The notes beneath the pieces were generated by a model that saw only the letters and a program-made list of their open reading frames with translations, had not been told where the DNA came from and did no database searches. A stretch of 64,000 nt of DNA, taken from the NCBI GenBank assembly GCA_038961845.1, contig CP152408.1, positions 3,410,001 through 3,474,000 on the forward strand, given 5' to 3'. Positions within the stretch are counted from its first letter, which is position 1. Every line of letters begins with the position of its first letter. Both the position numbers and the translations under genes were made by a program. Positions 28,534 to 37,422 of this stretch are shown here, piece after piece. The DNA comes from Xylophilus sp. GW821-FHT01B05. GTDB lineage: Bacteria; Pseudomonadota; Gammaproteobacteria; Burkholderiales; Burkholderiaceae_C.

Positions 28534-31227
28534 ATGACATACGGCTCAGGCCACGCTTTGCCCACCGGCGCCTTGCCGTGGAACAAGTTCCACCCCCCGC
28601 TGTGTGAATTCGAGGCCATCATCCCGCCGGCGGCCGCAGGACTAGCGCGCGCAGCCACACTGCCCCGGTTGGCCTTGCTCTGTGCGCCCACTGGCTATGG
28701 CAAGACGGCCCTCATGGCTGGACTTTACAAACGCCACCTGCAGCGCGGCACGCGGTGTGCTTGGATCACGCTCGACGACCGCGACCGGGATCTGCGCCAG
28801 CTCGTGCGACTGATCGATCAGGTCATCGACCAGGCACTGGGCCCACAGGCATCCGGCGATGCGCCTGCGACGATGCCGTACGTCGATGGGCAAGCGGGCC
28901 TGCAGCAGCGGCTCCTCGGCCTGCAGGAGCCGCTGGCCCTGTTCATCGACAACCTGCACTACTGCACCGACGATTGCCTCGGCGAGTTGCTCGCCCCCCT
29001 GGTGTTCGAGGGCACCCGGCTGCTGCGTTGCGTTTTCTCCAGCGCGCACGAGTTGCCGCTCGACCTGGCACGCGCCAAGATGGAACTCAATGCGGTGCAT
29101 CTGCAGATGGAGCACCTGATGTTCGACAGCCAGTGCAGCGCGCAATTGTTCGAGCAGGCATCGGTGGAGACCAGCCCCGAGCTGATCACGCGCAGCCAGG
29201 AACGTACCGAGGGCTGGCCCGCCGCCCTCCGCTTGCTCGCCGTTCTGTCGCAGCAACAAGGCAGCCTACGGGGCGCGTTGGCACAGTTCTCTGGGGAGAA
29301 CATCGACATTGCCGATGTCCTCGCGCAACGCGTGCTGACCGGCTTCGAGCCCGAGGTCGTGACCTTTCTGCGTGAAATCGCATTGCTCCGCGAGTTCTCT
29401 GCGCCGCTGGCCCGGGAAGCCACCGGTTGTGAACAGGCTGCGCAATGGGTCGAGCTGCTGCGTTCGCGCAACGTGCTGCTCTTTCCCCTCGACCGCAACC
29501 GGCGCTGGTGGCGCCTGCACACACTGCTGCGCCAGTACCTGTTGGGCACAGGAGAAACCTCGATCACGACGGCGCGGCGCCAGGAGGTGCTGCAACACGC
29601 CGCGCGCTGGCATGCCGCTCATGGCGACATGACGCATGCCATCGACCTGGCGATCGATGCCGACGCACTGTTGATGGCACGCGCATGGCTGGACACGATC
29701 GCCCAACGCGTTGTGGCGGATCAAGGCCTGCTGGTACGGTTCGTGCAATGGGTGGAAGTGCTGAGTGCCGCCGGCTTTGCGCCATCGCACGAAGCCCAGG
29801 CTTGGCACATCTGGTCACTTTGCTTCACCCGACAGTCCGAGCGCGCCCTCCGGGCGCTCGATGCGTTCAGTCAGCATGGACTGGCGGGTGATGCCTCCTC
29901 CTCCGACATCGTCATGGAGCAACGGCTACGCCTGCAGCGCGCCGTCGCGCTCGCGCACACCGACGCCATGGCCGAATGCGTGATCGATGCCGAGCACTGG
30001 CTGGCGCAAGACAACGGCCGCGATGCCTACGGCACCTGCATCGCTCACGGCTCGGTCGGCATTGCCGAACTCGCGCGCGGCGCGCCGGTGGTGGCCTGGC
30101 GTCGCATCCTGCTGGCCAAAGGTGCAATCTCGCGCACAGAGAGCCCGTATGGCAGTGCCTGGGTCGAGACGGTTGCCGGCTGCATCCTGCTGGCCCGTGG
30201 CGAGCCACTCTACGCCGAGCGCCGGCTGGCTGCTGCACGGGCCGACTTCGGACAGACATTGGGCATGGATTCCGAGCTGATTCGCACGCTCGAGTTCGTG
30301 CACGCGCGTGCGCTGCTGGACCTGGGCCGCACGGAGGAAGCCCGCGTCAGCGCGCTACGCGGCCTGGTCTCGGCGGGCCGCCATGGCGTGACCGATTGCG
30401 TAGCGCCGGGCCTGTCAGTCTGCGTCGCCCTGGGCAAGCTGGAGGACGCCGAGCACACGAGCAAGCTCGATGCGGTGGCTCGGAACTACCCGCCGCGCCT
30501 GCAGCGCCTGCTCGATGCGTTTCGCGTGCGGCGCCTGCTGCGGCTGGAACTGCGAGATGCCGCGCGGGAACTGGCGCACACCGCTGGCCTGCTGGACCCG
30601 ACCACACCTTCCACGGCCGATCCGGCGCCGCTCTGGGAAGACGACCAACTGCGCATGGCGCGCCTCGAACTGATGGCCACGAGCGGCCGTTCGGCTCATG
30701 TGCAGGAGAAGATCGCCACGCAGGTCCGACAGGCCAGGGCCGCTGGCCGGATGCGCGACCTAGTGGAGTGGCACCTACTGGCCGCGAGCATCCATGTCCG
30801 GGCCGGCGAGCAGCCACGCGCCGTGCGCCAGCTCGCGCTTGCCATCGCGCTTGCGGCGACACGGTGGCTACTGTGGCCATTCACCGAACATGCCCACGCC
30901 ATCGACGCCATCCTCCTGCGCGCGCGCAACAAGGACTTCGGCTTCACGCAAACCGACGAGTTACAACTGCTTGAGCGACTGCGCCACACCGGGCAGGAAG
31001 ACCGCCAGGCAGGCGCCGAGGTACCAGCCGTCGGACACCTGACCGCGCGCGAGCTGCAGATGATTGAGCTGCTGGGCCTCGGGCTGGACAACCAGCAGAT
31101 CGCGGACCGCGCGGGCCTCTCGCTACCAACCGTGAAATGGCATCTGTACAACTGCTACGCCAAGCTTGGGGTCAAGACACGCATCGCCGCAGTCACACGG
31201 GCGCGCACAATCGGCGCCATCGTGTGA
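28534..31227 (+). CDS. MalT/LuxR-type (AlkS-like) ATP-dependent transcriptional activator 1
   Basis: An 897-aa STAND-class activator. A Walker A motif APTGYGKT (51-58), a Walker B-like LFIDNLHYC, a long helical-repeat sensor (about 330-820), and a C-terminal LuxR helix-turn-helix (LTARELQMIELLGLGLDNQQ.. PTVKWHLYNCYAKLGV). AGGAG precedes ATG 28534. The frame is open by chance far upstream through the antisense of the GMC gene, so the start is set by the ribosome site and by family length. Same size and architecture as AlkS of the alkane system. Flanked by the oxygenase operon and the OmpW-ALDH-ligase operon, its likely targets. Confidence 0.87.
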   Translation: MTYGSGHALPTGALPWNKFHPPLCEFEAIIPPAAAGLARAATLPRLALLCAPTGYGKTALMAGLYKRHLQRGTRCAWITLDDRDRDLRQLVRLIDQVIDQALGPQASGDAPATMPYVDGQAGLQQRLLGLQEPLALFIDNLHYCTDDCLGELLAPLVFEGTRLLRCVFSSAHELPLDLARAKMELNAVHLQMEHLMFDSQCSAQLFEQASVETSPELITRSQERTEGWPAALRLLAVLSQQQGSLRGALAQFSGENIDIADVLAQRVLTGFEPEVVTFLREIALLREFSAPLAREATGCEQAAQWVELLRSRNVLLFPLDRNRRWWRLHTLLRQYLLGTGETSITTARRQEVLQHAARWHAAHGDMTHAIDLAIDADALLMARAWLDTIAQRVVADQGLLVRFVQWVEVLSAAGFAPSHEAQAWHIWSLCFTRQSERALRALDAFSQHGLAGDASSSDIVMEQRLRLQRAVALAHTDAMAECVIDAEHWLAQDNGRDAYGTCIAHGSVGIAELARGAPVVAWRRILLAKGAISRTESPYGSAWVETVAGCILLARGEPLYAERRLAAARADFGQTLGMDSELIRTLEFVHARALLDLGRTEEARVSALRGLVSAGRHGVTDCVAPGLSVCVALGKLEDAEHTSKLDAVARNYPPRLQRLLDAFRVRRLLRLELRDAARELAHTAGLLDPTTPSTADPAPLWEDDQLRMARLELMATSGRSAHVQEKIATQVRQARAAGRMRDLVEWHLLAASIHVRAGEQPRAVRQLALAIALAATRWLLWPFTEHAHAIDAILLRARNKDFGFTQTDELQLLERLRHTGQEDRQAGAEVPAVGHLTARELQMIELLGLGLDNQQIADRAGLSLPTVKWHLYNCYAKLGVKTRIAAVTRARTIGAIV

Positions 31228-31278
31228 TGCGGGGTCTTCGGCCAGGCCCGCATCGCGCGGGTTTCCCCTAGCGCACCG

Positions 31279-31294
31279 CCATACTTTCGAAGGG
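31279..31294 (+). promoter_or_regulatory. Conserved box before the OmpW gene
   Basis: CCATACTTTCGAAGGG, 85 bases before the OmpW ATG, matches the box 87 bases before the MalT-type regulator gene in its first ten bases and in spacing. It suggests common control. Confidence 0.5.
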
Positions 31295-31363
31295 CCGATG
31301 CGTCGACGAGCTCGCTGAAGATCCACTCCCGGATCAATCACAAGAGCAGAGCTCGGAGACAAC

Positions 31364-32026
31364 ATGCACCTCAGCCTTTCACGCGCGGCCCTGCTGCTGA
31401 CCCTGTCCAGCGCGACCCTCCCTGCGCTCGCGCAAACCTCCCCTTGGTCGGTCCGTGCTGGCGTCGCCGCCATCCGGCTTGACACGCGCAGCACCGTGGA
31501 ACTGCCCACGGGTTCCGTCTTTCCGGGCGGAGACCTCCACGCCAAGAACAACACGGCAGTTGCGCTTGAGATCGGCTATGCGATGACGCCGGACTGGACA
31601 TTGCGAGCCACGCTCGGCACTCCGCCCACGACGACGCTGACGAGCGCCGGTACGCTGCCGCCTGCGCCCACCGGCATTCTGGGCAAGATTCGCTATGCCC
31701 CCCTGGTGTTCACGGCCACCTACGGCCTGGGCAGCCTAGGGCCGGTGCGCCCCTATGTCGGCGCGGGCATCAGCTACGTCTGGGTCATGAAGGAGCATAG
31801 CGGCGACATTGCCGGACTAAAGGCCGACAGCGCCTGGGGCACGGTGCTGCAGGCTGGCATCGAAATCCCGCTTTCGCCGCAGTGGAGCGCGTTTCTCGAT
31901 GCCCGCAAGGTATTCGTCAAGACCACCGCACGCGGCACAGTTCCCGCGTTCGGCAATGTGCCCGGCACTGCACGCGCCAAGCTCGACCCGGCCATCTACA
32001 TGGTCGGTGTGGGCTACCGCTTCTGA
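31364..32026 (+). CDS. OmpW/AlkL-family outer-membrane protein
   Basis: A 220-aa beta-barrel with a signal peptide (about 1-23, cut near LPALAQTSPW) and the OmpW pattern of alternating hydrophobic strands, ending in an aromatic residue (MVGVGYRF), the sorting signal for the BAM complex. The central segment GLGSLGPVRPYVGAGISY is typical. AlkL-type members let hydrophobic substrates pass the outer membrane by lateral diffusion. GGAG precedes the ATG. It starts a three-gene operon with the aldehyde dehydrogenase five bases downstream. Confidence 0.88.
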   Translation: MHLSLSRAALLLTLSSATLPALAQTSPWSVRAGVAAIRLDTRSTVELPTGSVFPGGDLHAKNNTAVALEIGYAMTPDWTLRATLGTPPTTTLTSAGTLPPAPTGILGKIRYAPLVFTATYGLGSLGPVRPYVGAGISYVWVMKEHSGDIAGLKADSAWGTVLQAGIEIPLSPQWSAFLDARKVFVKTTARGTVPAFGNVPGTARAKLDPAIYMVGVGYRF

Positions 32027-32031
32027 ACACC

Positions 32032-33504
32032 ATGCACGCACTGGACCATCCCACGGCCGAGCAGCTTCTGCAGCAGCTCGCGGGCATGCGTGCCGCCTTC
32101 ACGGCACAGCCCGACACACCGCTCGCCGCACGGCTGGCGCGCCTGCGTGCGCTACGCATGGCCCTGAGGCACCATCAGGATCTGCTGTGCAACGCAATGT
32201 CGGCGGACTTCGATGGACGCTCGGTCACCGAGTCCAAGCTCGCCGACGTGCTCGGGCTGGTGCTGGAAATCGACCATGCGGTGCACCGCCTGCGCCGATG
32301 GATGAGGCCGCAGCGCCGGCGCACCGAGCTGCTGTTCCGCATGAACAAAGCGTGGGTCGAGTACCAGCCCAAGGGCGTGGTCGGCGTGATCGCACCGTGG
32401 AACTTTCCCTGCTATCTGTCCATCGGTCCGTTGATCGCGGCCATCGCTGCCGGCAACCGCGCCATGATCAAGATGTCGGAGTTCACGCCCGCCACCACGC
32501 GCGCTGTGCGCCAAATGCTGGCTGACGTGTTCGACGAAGACGAGGTGTGCGTCGTCGACGGGCCTGTGCCGGTGGCCCAAGCCTTTTCGGCCCTGCCCTT
32601 CGACCACCTGGTCTTCACCGGATCGACCGCGGTCGGCCGCGAGGTGATGCACGCCGCGGCCAACAACCTGGTGCCAGTCACCCTGGAGCTGGGCGGCAAA
32701 TCGCCGGCCATCGTGTCGCGCACGGCCAGCCTGCGGGATGCAGCGGCCAAGCTGGCCCACGGTAAGAGCTTCAACGCAGGGCAGATCTGCATCGCGCCCG
32801 ACTATGCGCTGGTCCCCGCCGAACGGATGCAGACGTTCGTGGAGAACGTTCAACTGGCCTTCGGCGCCATGCACCCCCAGGGGGTGACCCATGACGAGGA
32901 CTACACGAGCATCGTGAGCGCTCGCCATGCCGAACGTGTGCATGCGCTGCTGGCCGACGCCGCCGACCAAGGCGCGCAGGTGATCGCCTGCGGCGAGCTG
33001 CGGCCCGGACGTCGCATCCCGCTGCACATAGTGCAGAACGTCAAGCCATCCATGCGCATCGCGCGCGAGGAAATCTTCGGACCGATCCTCCCCGTGCTGC
33101 CCTACGAGTCATTCGACGAGGTGCTTGCCCATCTGCATCAAGCGCCGCGCCCTCTGGCCATGTACTACTTCGGCCATGACAATGCAGAATCGACGCGCCT
33201 GCGACGCCATACGCACGCCGGGGGCATGACGATCAACGACTGGGGCTGGCATGTGTTTCAGAACGACCTGCCGTTCGGCGGCATCGGCCCTTCTGGCATG
33301 GGCAGTTACCACGGCCTGGAGGGCTTCCAGGCGCTGTCGCATGCCAAGCCGGTGTTCCAGGAACGGCGCCTGTTCCCCGTGCGCCTGTTCCACCCGCCCT
33401 ATGGCGGATGGGTCCAGCGCCTGAGCCTCGCCATCTACCTGGGACGCCAGCAGCGTTCATCCGCAACACCCCCTTGCCTCACCTCCCACCATGACCACGC
33501 CTGA
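32032..33504 (+). CDS. Aldehyde dehydrogenase (coniferyl-aldehyde dehydrogenase-like, AlkH role)
   Basis: A 490-aa NAD(P)-dependent enzyme oxidising aldehydes to acids. Visible are VVGVIAPWNFPCYLSIGPLI, the catalytic Glu in LELGGKSPAIV, the nucleophilic Cys in GKSFNAGQICIAPDY, and EEIFGPILPVLPYES. The C-terminus (GGIGPSGMGSYHG) matches the CALDH subgroup, which takes medium to long or aromatic aldehydes. It overlaps the following acyl-CoA synthetase gene by 14 bases. It probably receives the product of the GMC dehydrogenase. Confidence 0.92.
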   Translation: MHALDHPTAEQLLQQLAGMRAAFTAQPDTPLAARLARLRALRMALRHHQDLLCNAMSADFDGRSVTESKLADVLGLVLEIDHAVHRLRRWMRPQRRRTELLFRMNKAWVEYQPKGVVGVIAPWNFPCYLSIGPLIAAIAAGNRAMIKMSEFTPATTRAVRQMLADVFDEDEVCVVDGPVPVAQAFSALPFDHLVFTGSTAVGREVMHAAANNLVPVTLELGGKSPAIVSRTASLRDAAAKLAHGKSFNAGQICIAPDYALVPAERMQTFVENVQLAFGAMHPQGVTHDEDYTSIVSARHAERVHALLADAADQGAQVIACGELRPGRRIPLHIVQNVKPSMRIAREEIFGPILPVLPYESFDEVLAHLHQAPRPLAMYYFGHDNAESTRLRRHTHAGGMTINDWGWHVFQNDLPFGGIGPSGMGSYHGLEGFQALSHAKPVFQERRLFPVRLFHPPYGGWVQRLSLAIYLGRQQRSSATPPCLTSHHDHA

Positions 33505-35053
33505 CTTCCAACCGCTGCACATCGGCCTGCACGCCGCCGCCCACCCCGATCGCACCGCCGTGGCCATGGACAACGGCAGCGCCCGCCTGGACTACGCTGC
33601 ACTGGACCGGCGATCGCGCCGCCTGGCGGTGCATCTGCGCAGAGAGGGCCTGGCGCGCGGCGACCATATCGCCGTGCTGATGCGCAACAACGTCGACTAC
33701 TTCAGCGTCTGCTGGGCAGCACAGCGCTGCGGCCTGTACTTCACGCCCGTGAACTGGCATTTGGCGGTCGACGAAGTTGCCTACATCATCGAAGACTGCG
33801 GCGCCCGCGCGCTGATCGTCTCTCCGACCGAACTCGAGGTCGCGGCCACGTTCGCACATCGCCTGCCGCAGTTGAGCATCCGCCTGGTCGGCGGGGCAGC
33901 GCAGGGCGGCTTCGACAGTCTGGACCGCATCCTTGACGACCCTCTCAACGACGACGCCACGCTGGACGAGATCGAGGGCCAGCCTATGTTCTATTCCTCC
34001 GGCACGACCGGACGGCCCAAGGGCATCAAGCGCCCTGCCGCGGCTGCAGCCTGGGGCTCTCCCGGCATGGGGGACAAGCTGGCCGCGCGGCTGCACGACA
34101 TCGATGCCAACGCCGTGCTGCTGTCGCTGGCGCCGCTCTACCATGCCGCGCCGCTGTCCTGGGCCATGGCCGCTTTGCGCTACGGTGGCCAGGTCGTGGT
34201 CATGCCGACGTTCAAGCCAGCGGAAGCGCTGACGGTGATCGCTCATCACCAGGTCACGCACGTGCAGTTCGTCCCGACCATGTTCGTGCGCCTGCTTGAG
34301 CTGCCAGAGGCCGAACGCCGCAGCCACGACCTGTCGAGCCTGCGCATGGTGGTACACGCTGCGGCGCCCTGCCCCGTCGAAGTGAAGCAGCGCATGCTCA
34401 ACTGGTTCGGGCCGATCATCCACGAATACTACGCCGGCAGCGAGAACAATGGGCTGTGTGCCGCCGGGCCGCAGGACTGGCTCAGCCACCCTGGCACCGT
34501 CGGCCGCGCGCTGTTCGGCCAGGTGCATGTCCTCGACGAATCAGAGGACGAACTTCCCGTCGGCGAGATCGGCGTGATCTACTTCAGCGGAACCCCCCGA
34601 TTCGAGTACCACAACGATCCTCAGAAGACCCAACGCGCATTCAGCAAGCAGGGCTGGAGCACCCTAGGCGACTTCGGCCACGTCGATGCGGAAGGCTTCG
34701 TCTACCTGGCAGACCGACGCACCGATCTGATCATTTCCGGCGGCGTCAACATCTATCCGCGAGAGACCGAGGAAGCGCTGATGGCCCATCCGGCCGTGCA
34801 CGACGCCGCCGTGGTGGGCGCGCCGAGCGCCGAGTTCGGCGAGGACGTGCTGGCCGTGGTGGAACTGCACGCCGGGGTGGAACCTACCGCGGCGCTGGCG
34901 CAGGAACTGATCGACTTCTGCCGTGCCCGCATCGCCCACTTCAAATGCCCGCGTCGCGTCGCATTCGACACACTGCCGCGCACCCCAACCGGCAAGCTGC
35001 TGCGCCGCATTGTCAAGGAACAGCGGCGTACCGCGACCACTGCGACTGTGTAG
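33491..35053 (+). CDS. AMP-dependent acyl-CoA synthetase (AlkK role)
   Basis: A 520-aa ANL-superfamily enzyme that activates acids to CoA thioesters through an acyl-adenylate. The P-loop motif is FYSSGTTGRPKGIKR, followed by EYYAGSENNG, the hinge DFGHVDAEGFVYLADR, and the catalytic Lys in PRTPTGKLLRRI. The start overlaps the end of the aldehyde dehydrogenase gene. It closes the OmpW - ALDH - ligase operon and would pass acids into the beta-oxidation modules. Confidence 0.92.
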   Translation: MTTPDFQPLHIGLHAAAHPDRTAVAMDNGSARLDYAALDRRSRRLAVHLRREGLARGDHIAVLMRNNVDYFSVCWAAQRCGLYFTPVNWHLAVDEVAYIIEDCGARALIVSPTELEVAATFAHRLPQLSIRLVGGAAQGGFDSLDRILDDPLNDDATLDEIEGQPMFYSSGTTGRPKGIKRPAAAAAWGSPGMGDKLAARLHDIDANAVLLSLAPLYHAAPLSWAMAALRYGGQVVVMPTFKPAEALTVIAHHQVTHVQFVPTMFVRLLELPEAERRSHDLSSLRMVVHAAAPCPVEVKQRMLNWFGPIIHEYYAGSENNGLCAAGPQDWLSHPGTVGRALFGQVHVLDESEDELPVGEIGVIYFSGTPRFEYHNDPQKTQRAFSKQGWSTLGDFGHVDAEGFVYLADRRTDLIISGGVNIYPRETEEALMAHPAVHDAAVVGAPSAEFGEDVLAVVELHAGVEPTAALAQELIDFCRARIAHFKCPRRVAFDTLPRTPTGKLLRRIVKEQRRTATTATV

Positions 35054-35093
35054 CGCCGCGCGGAGTCCTGGCAGGCGTCGGCACCGGCAGCCC

Positions 35094-35620
35094 CGTGGGG
35101 GAAGTGCGGGTCTGCGCTTGTGCAGGAAGGCCTGCACACCTTCGATAAAACAGGGACCGTTGATAAGTTCTCGTTGTCGGTCCTGCTCGTAGTCCAATTG
35201 CTGTGTCAACGTGTGGCCGATCGAGGTGTCATGGCGCGGGCACGGCCGGCTGCGCGGCAGGAACCAACTGCTGCCATGTCCGGAACGATGCCCAACGTGG
35301 GAATGAATGAGAGGTAGAAAAAGCTCGACCGCGCCGCCGCCACGATGGCCCCATCAGGCCTCCTGCGACTTTCTCGGCGCCGCCACCAAGGGCATGGCCG
35401 AAACCGCGTGGTAGCCGGCCCGTAGCCGCTGCGGCGGGCGGTGCGTCGCCGGCGTTGGACACGCCGAGCCCCCCGCTCCAGACGCCGCGCCGGGCCTTCG
35501 GGCCAGGCTGAACAAGCGACAACCAGTTCCAGTCCTGAAATCCGGAATATTTTCGCGGCAATGACGGGCGGACTGAAGCGCCCGCGAAAGGAGGATGGAA
35601 GGGCATGGGGACTCCTTGCT
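35094..35620 (-). pseudogene. Decayed enoyl-CoA hydratase/isomerase gene (PaaG-like)
   Basis: Several minus-strand frames together resemble a crotonase-fold protein: ARSSFFYLSFIPTLGIVPDM (near 35,290-35,350) matches the substrate-pocket region with the PaaG-type Asp, and DRQRELINGPCFIEGVQAFL (near 35,130-35,190) matches the C-terminus. They are in different frames and about 60 codons are missing between them; the original stop codon is also lost. It lies at the downstream end of the long beta-oxidation operon. Positions 35,621-35,764 hold nothing I recognise. Confidence 0.65.
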
Positions 35621-35764
35621 GTGTCGGGGAATCGGTTTCTTTCGTACGGAGCCACGAGGGTTCAAGGATGCAACGGCGTCGGAAGGCAGAAGAGGCGGAA
35701 AGTGCCGCGAAACCACCGCGCCGTCGAGCCGCAGGGCGTGGCAGCCCCCGAGGGGCGAGCCGCG

Positions 35765-36247
35765 CTACAGGCTCCCCCGTGCGTCGGCACCGCCGAAGCC
35801 ATCGAACGGCGCCCAGAGGACCTGAGAGGCCGTGGTTGCCATCGGCGGCGGCAGTTCGGTCATGTGCGAGCAGCCGAGCACGCCCCGAGACCGCCGCTTC
35901 ACGGTCTGCGTGAAGCCGGACTCTATGCGTAGGCCGACGAGTTGCCGGTAGCTGCCGGCGATGTCGCCACAGACCCCGTAGGGCGCCTGCAGCGTCTGCG
36001 CCTCTGCATCGCGAATGACGAAGTCGCGGTCGATGGTCAGGCGTACCTTCATCTGGCGGATCGACTGGCCGCGATCGATTGAGCGCTCGGGTAGCGCCAA
36101 CGCGAAGGGTTTGGTGTCGGTCAACCTGCCCTTGATGTCGAACAGCCCGTCGTCGCGCGCAAAGCCTGTGCGGACGATGCGAAGCGTGTGCACTGGGAGT
36201 CGGCCTGATGCGCCGGGCACGGTATCACCCTGTGCCGAAACCTGCAT
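35765..36247 (-). CDS. DUF2889 domain protein
   Basis: A 160-aa protein. Core signatures are RTGFARDDGLFDIKGRLTDT, IRQMKVRLTIDRDFVIRDAE, PYGVCGDIAGSYRQLVGLRI and a C-terminal GVLGCSHMTEL. The start ATG 36247 lies one base after the stop of the racemase gene, so the two are coupled; the frame upstream of that is antisense-like sequence. The function is unknown, but the gene sits inside an acyl-CoA operon here and is probably an accessory of that pathway. Confidence 0.75.
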   Translation of the reverse strand: MQVSAQGDTVPGASGRLPVHTLRIVRTGFARDDGLFDIKGRLTDTKPFALALPERSIDRGQSIRQMKVRLTIDRDFVIRDAEAQTLQAPYGVCGDIAGSYRQLVGLRIESGFTQTVKRRSRGVLGCSHMTELPPPMATTASQVLWAPFDGFGGADARGSL

Positions 36248-36248
36248 T

Positions 36249-37421
36249 TCAGAGGGCTCCGTCGGCACGGTAGATGGTGCCGGTGACGAGCATCGCTGCG
36301 ATGTCACCATCCGCCACTCCCAGCGAGCGCAACAGCGCGACACTGTCACGCCCGATCACCGGTGCGGGCGGCGGCAGCTCACTGGGCGTGCGGTCGAAGC
36401 GCGGCGCGGGCGCCGGCTGTACCACACCGTCGGGCGCCACGAAGGTGCCGCGGGCGAGGTTGTGCGGATGCTGCGGCGCCTCGCTCATGGCCAGCACCGG
36501 CGCAAAGCAGACATCGCTGCCCTCGAGCAGCGCACACCAGGCATCCCGGCTACGCGTGCGGAACAGCACCGCCAGCTTGGCCTTCAGCGCGGGCCACTCG
36601 CCGCGCTCCCACTGCTGGAGGAACTGCGCATCGGTGATATCGCACTTGTCGAGCAGTTGCCGATAGAACTGCGGCTCGATCGAGCCAATCGACACGAAGC
36701 GGCCATCGGCACATTCGTAGTTGCCGTAGAAGTGCGCGGCACCGTCAAGAAAATTGCTCTCGCGCGCATTGCCCCAATGGCCCTTGGCCATGAGGCCGTA
36801 CTGTGCCGCCATCAGCACCGCAGCGCCGTCTGTCATGGCCGCATCGACGACCTGGCCCTGCCCCGACGTGCGCGCCTCCACCAATGCTGCGACCACACCC
36901 AGCGCAAGCAGCATGCCGCCGCCGCCGTAATCGCCGACCAGATTGAGAGGCGGCGCGGGCGGGCGATCTTGCGGACCCATCGCATGCACCGCACCGGACA
37001 GAGCGATGTAGTTCAAATCGTGCCCGGCTGCATGCGCCAGCGGGCCCGTCTGACCCCAGCCGGTCATGCGGCCGTAGACCAGCTTCGGGTTGCGCACACG
37101 ACAGGCCTCGGGGCCAAGGCCCAGCTTCTCAGTCACACCGGGTCGAAACCCTTCGATCAGAATGTCCGCACGTTCGATCAGCGCAAGCACCGTCTCGATG
37201 CCACGCGGGTCCTTCATGTTGACCGCGATCGATTCGCGACCGCGGTCAACGACGCTGTCGTTGCGCATCAGGCCTTCAAGCGCGCTGCCGCCGCCCGGCG
37301 AGGGAATGCGGTCGATGCGGATCACCCGCGCGCCCATGTCGGCCAGCATCATCCCGGCGAAAGGCCCGGGGCCGATGCCGGCCAGCTCGATGACGGTGAC
37401 ACCTAGAAGAGGGCCTGCCAT
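36249..37421 (-). CDS. Alpha-methylacyl-CoA racemase-like (CaiB/BaiF family III)
   Basis: A 390-aa protein of the CoA-transferase family III. It has the racemase catalytic pair pattern: His in [17 protein letters not shown] and Asp in [15 protein letters not shown], as in AMACR and mycobacterial MCR; plain CoA transferases of this family differ here. AMACR interconverts (R)- and (S)-2-methylacyl-CoA, needed because acyl-CoA oxidation is S-specific. The ATG follows the FadB copy 2 stop with one base between. Its presence in the operon points to methyl-branched acyl-CoA substrates. Confidence 0.85.
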   Translation of the reverse strand: MAGPLLGVTVIELAGIGPGPFAGMMLADMGARVIRIDRIPSPGGGSALEGLMRNDSVVDRGRESIAVNMKDPRGIETVLALIERADILIEGFRPGVTEKLGLGPEACRVRNPKLVYGRMTGWGQTGPLAHAAGHDLNYIALSGAVHAMGPQDRPPAPPLNLVGDYGGGGMLLALGVVAALVEARTSGQGQVVDAAMTDGAAVLMAAQYGLMAKGHWGNARESNFLDGAAHFYGNYECADGRFVSIGSIEPQFYRQLLDKCDITDAQFLQQWERGEWPALKAKLAVLFRTRSRDAWCALLEGSDVCFAPVLAMSEAPQHPHNLARGTFVAPDGVVQPAPAPRFDRTPSELPPPAPVIGRDSVALLRSLGVADGDIAAMLVTGTIYRADGAL

Positions 37422-37422
37422 A

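Noticed and set aside
26767..31227. Single open frame of 1486 codons on the plus strand
   Set aside because: The first 590 codons are antisense to the GMC dehydrogenase and look like no protein family. The true regulator starts at ATG 28534 with a good ribosome site and has the expected length.
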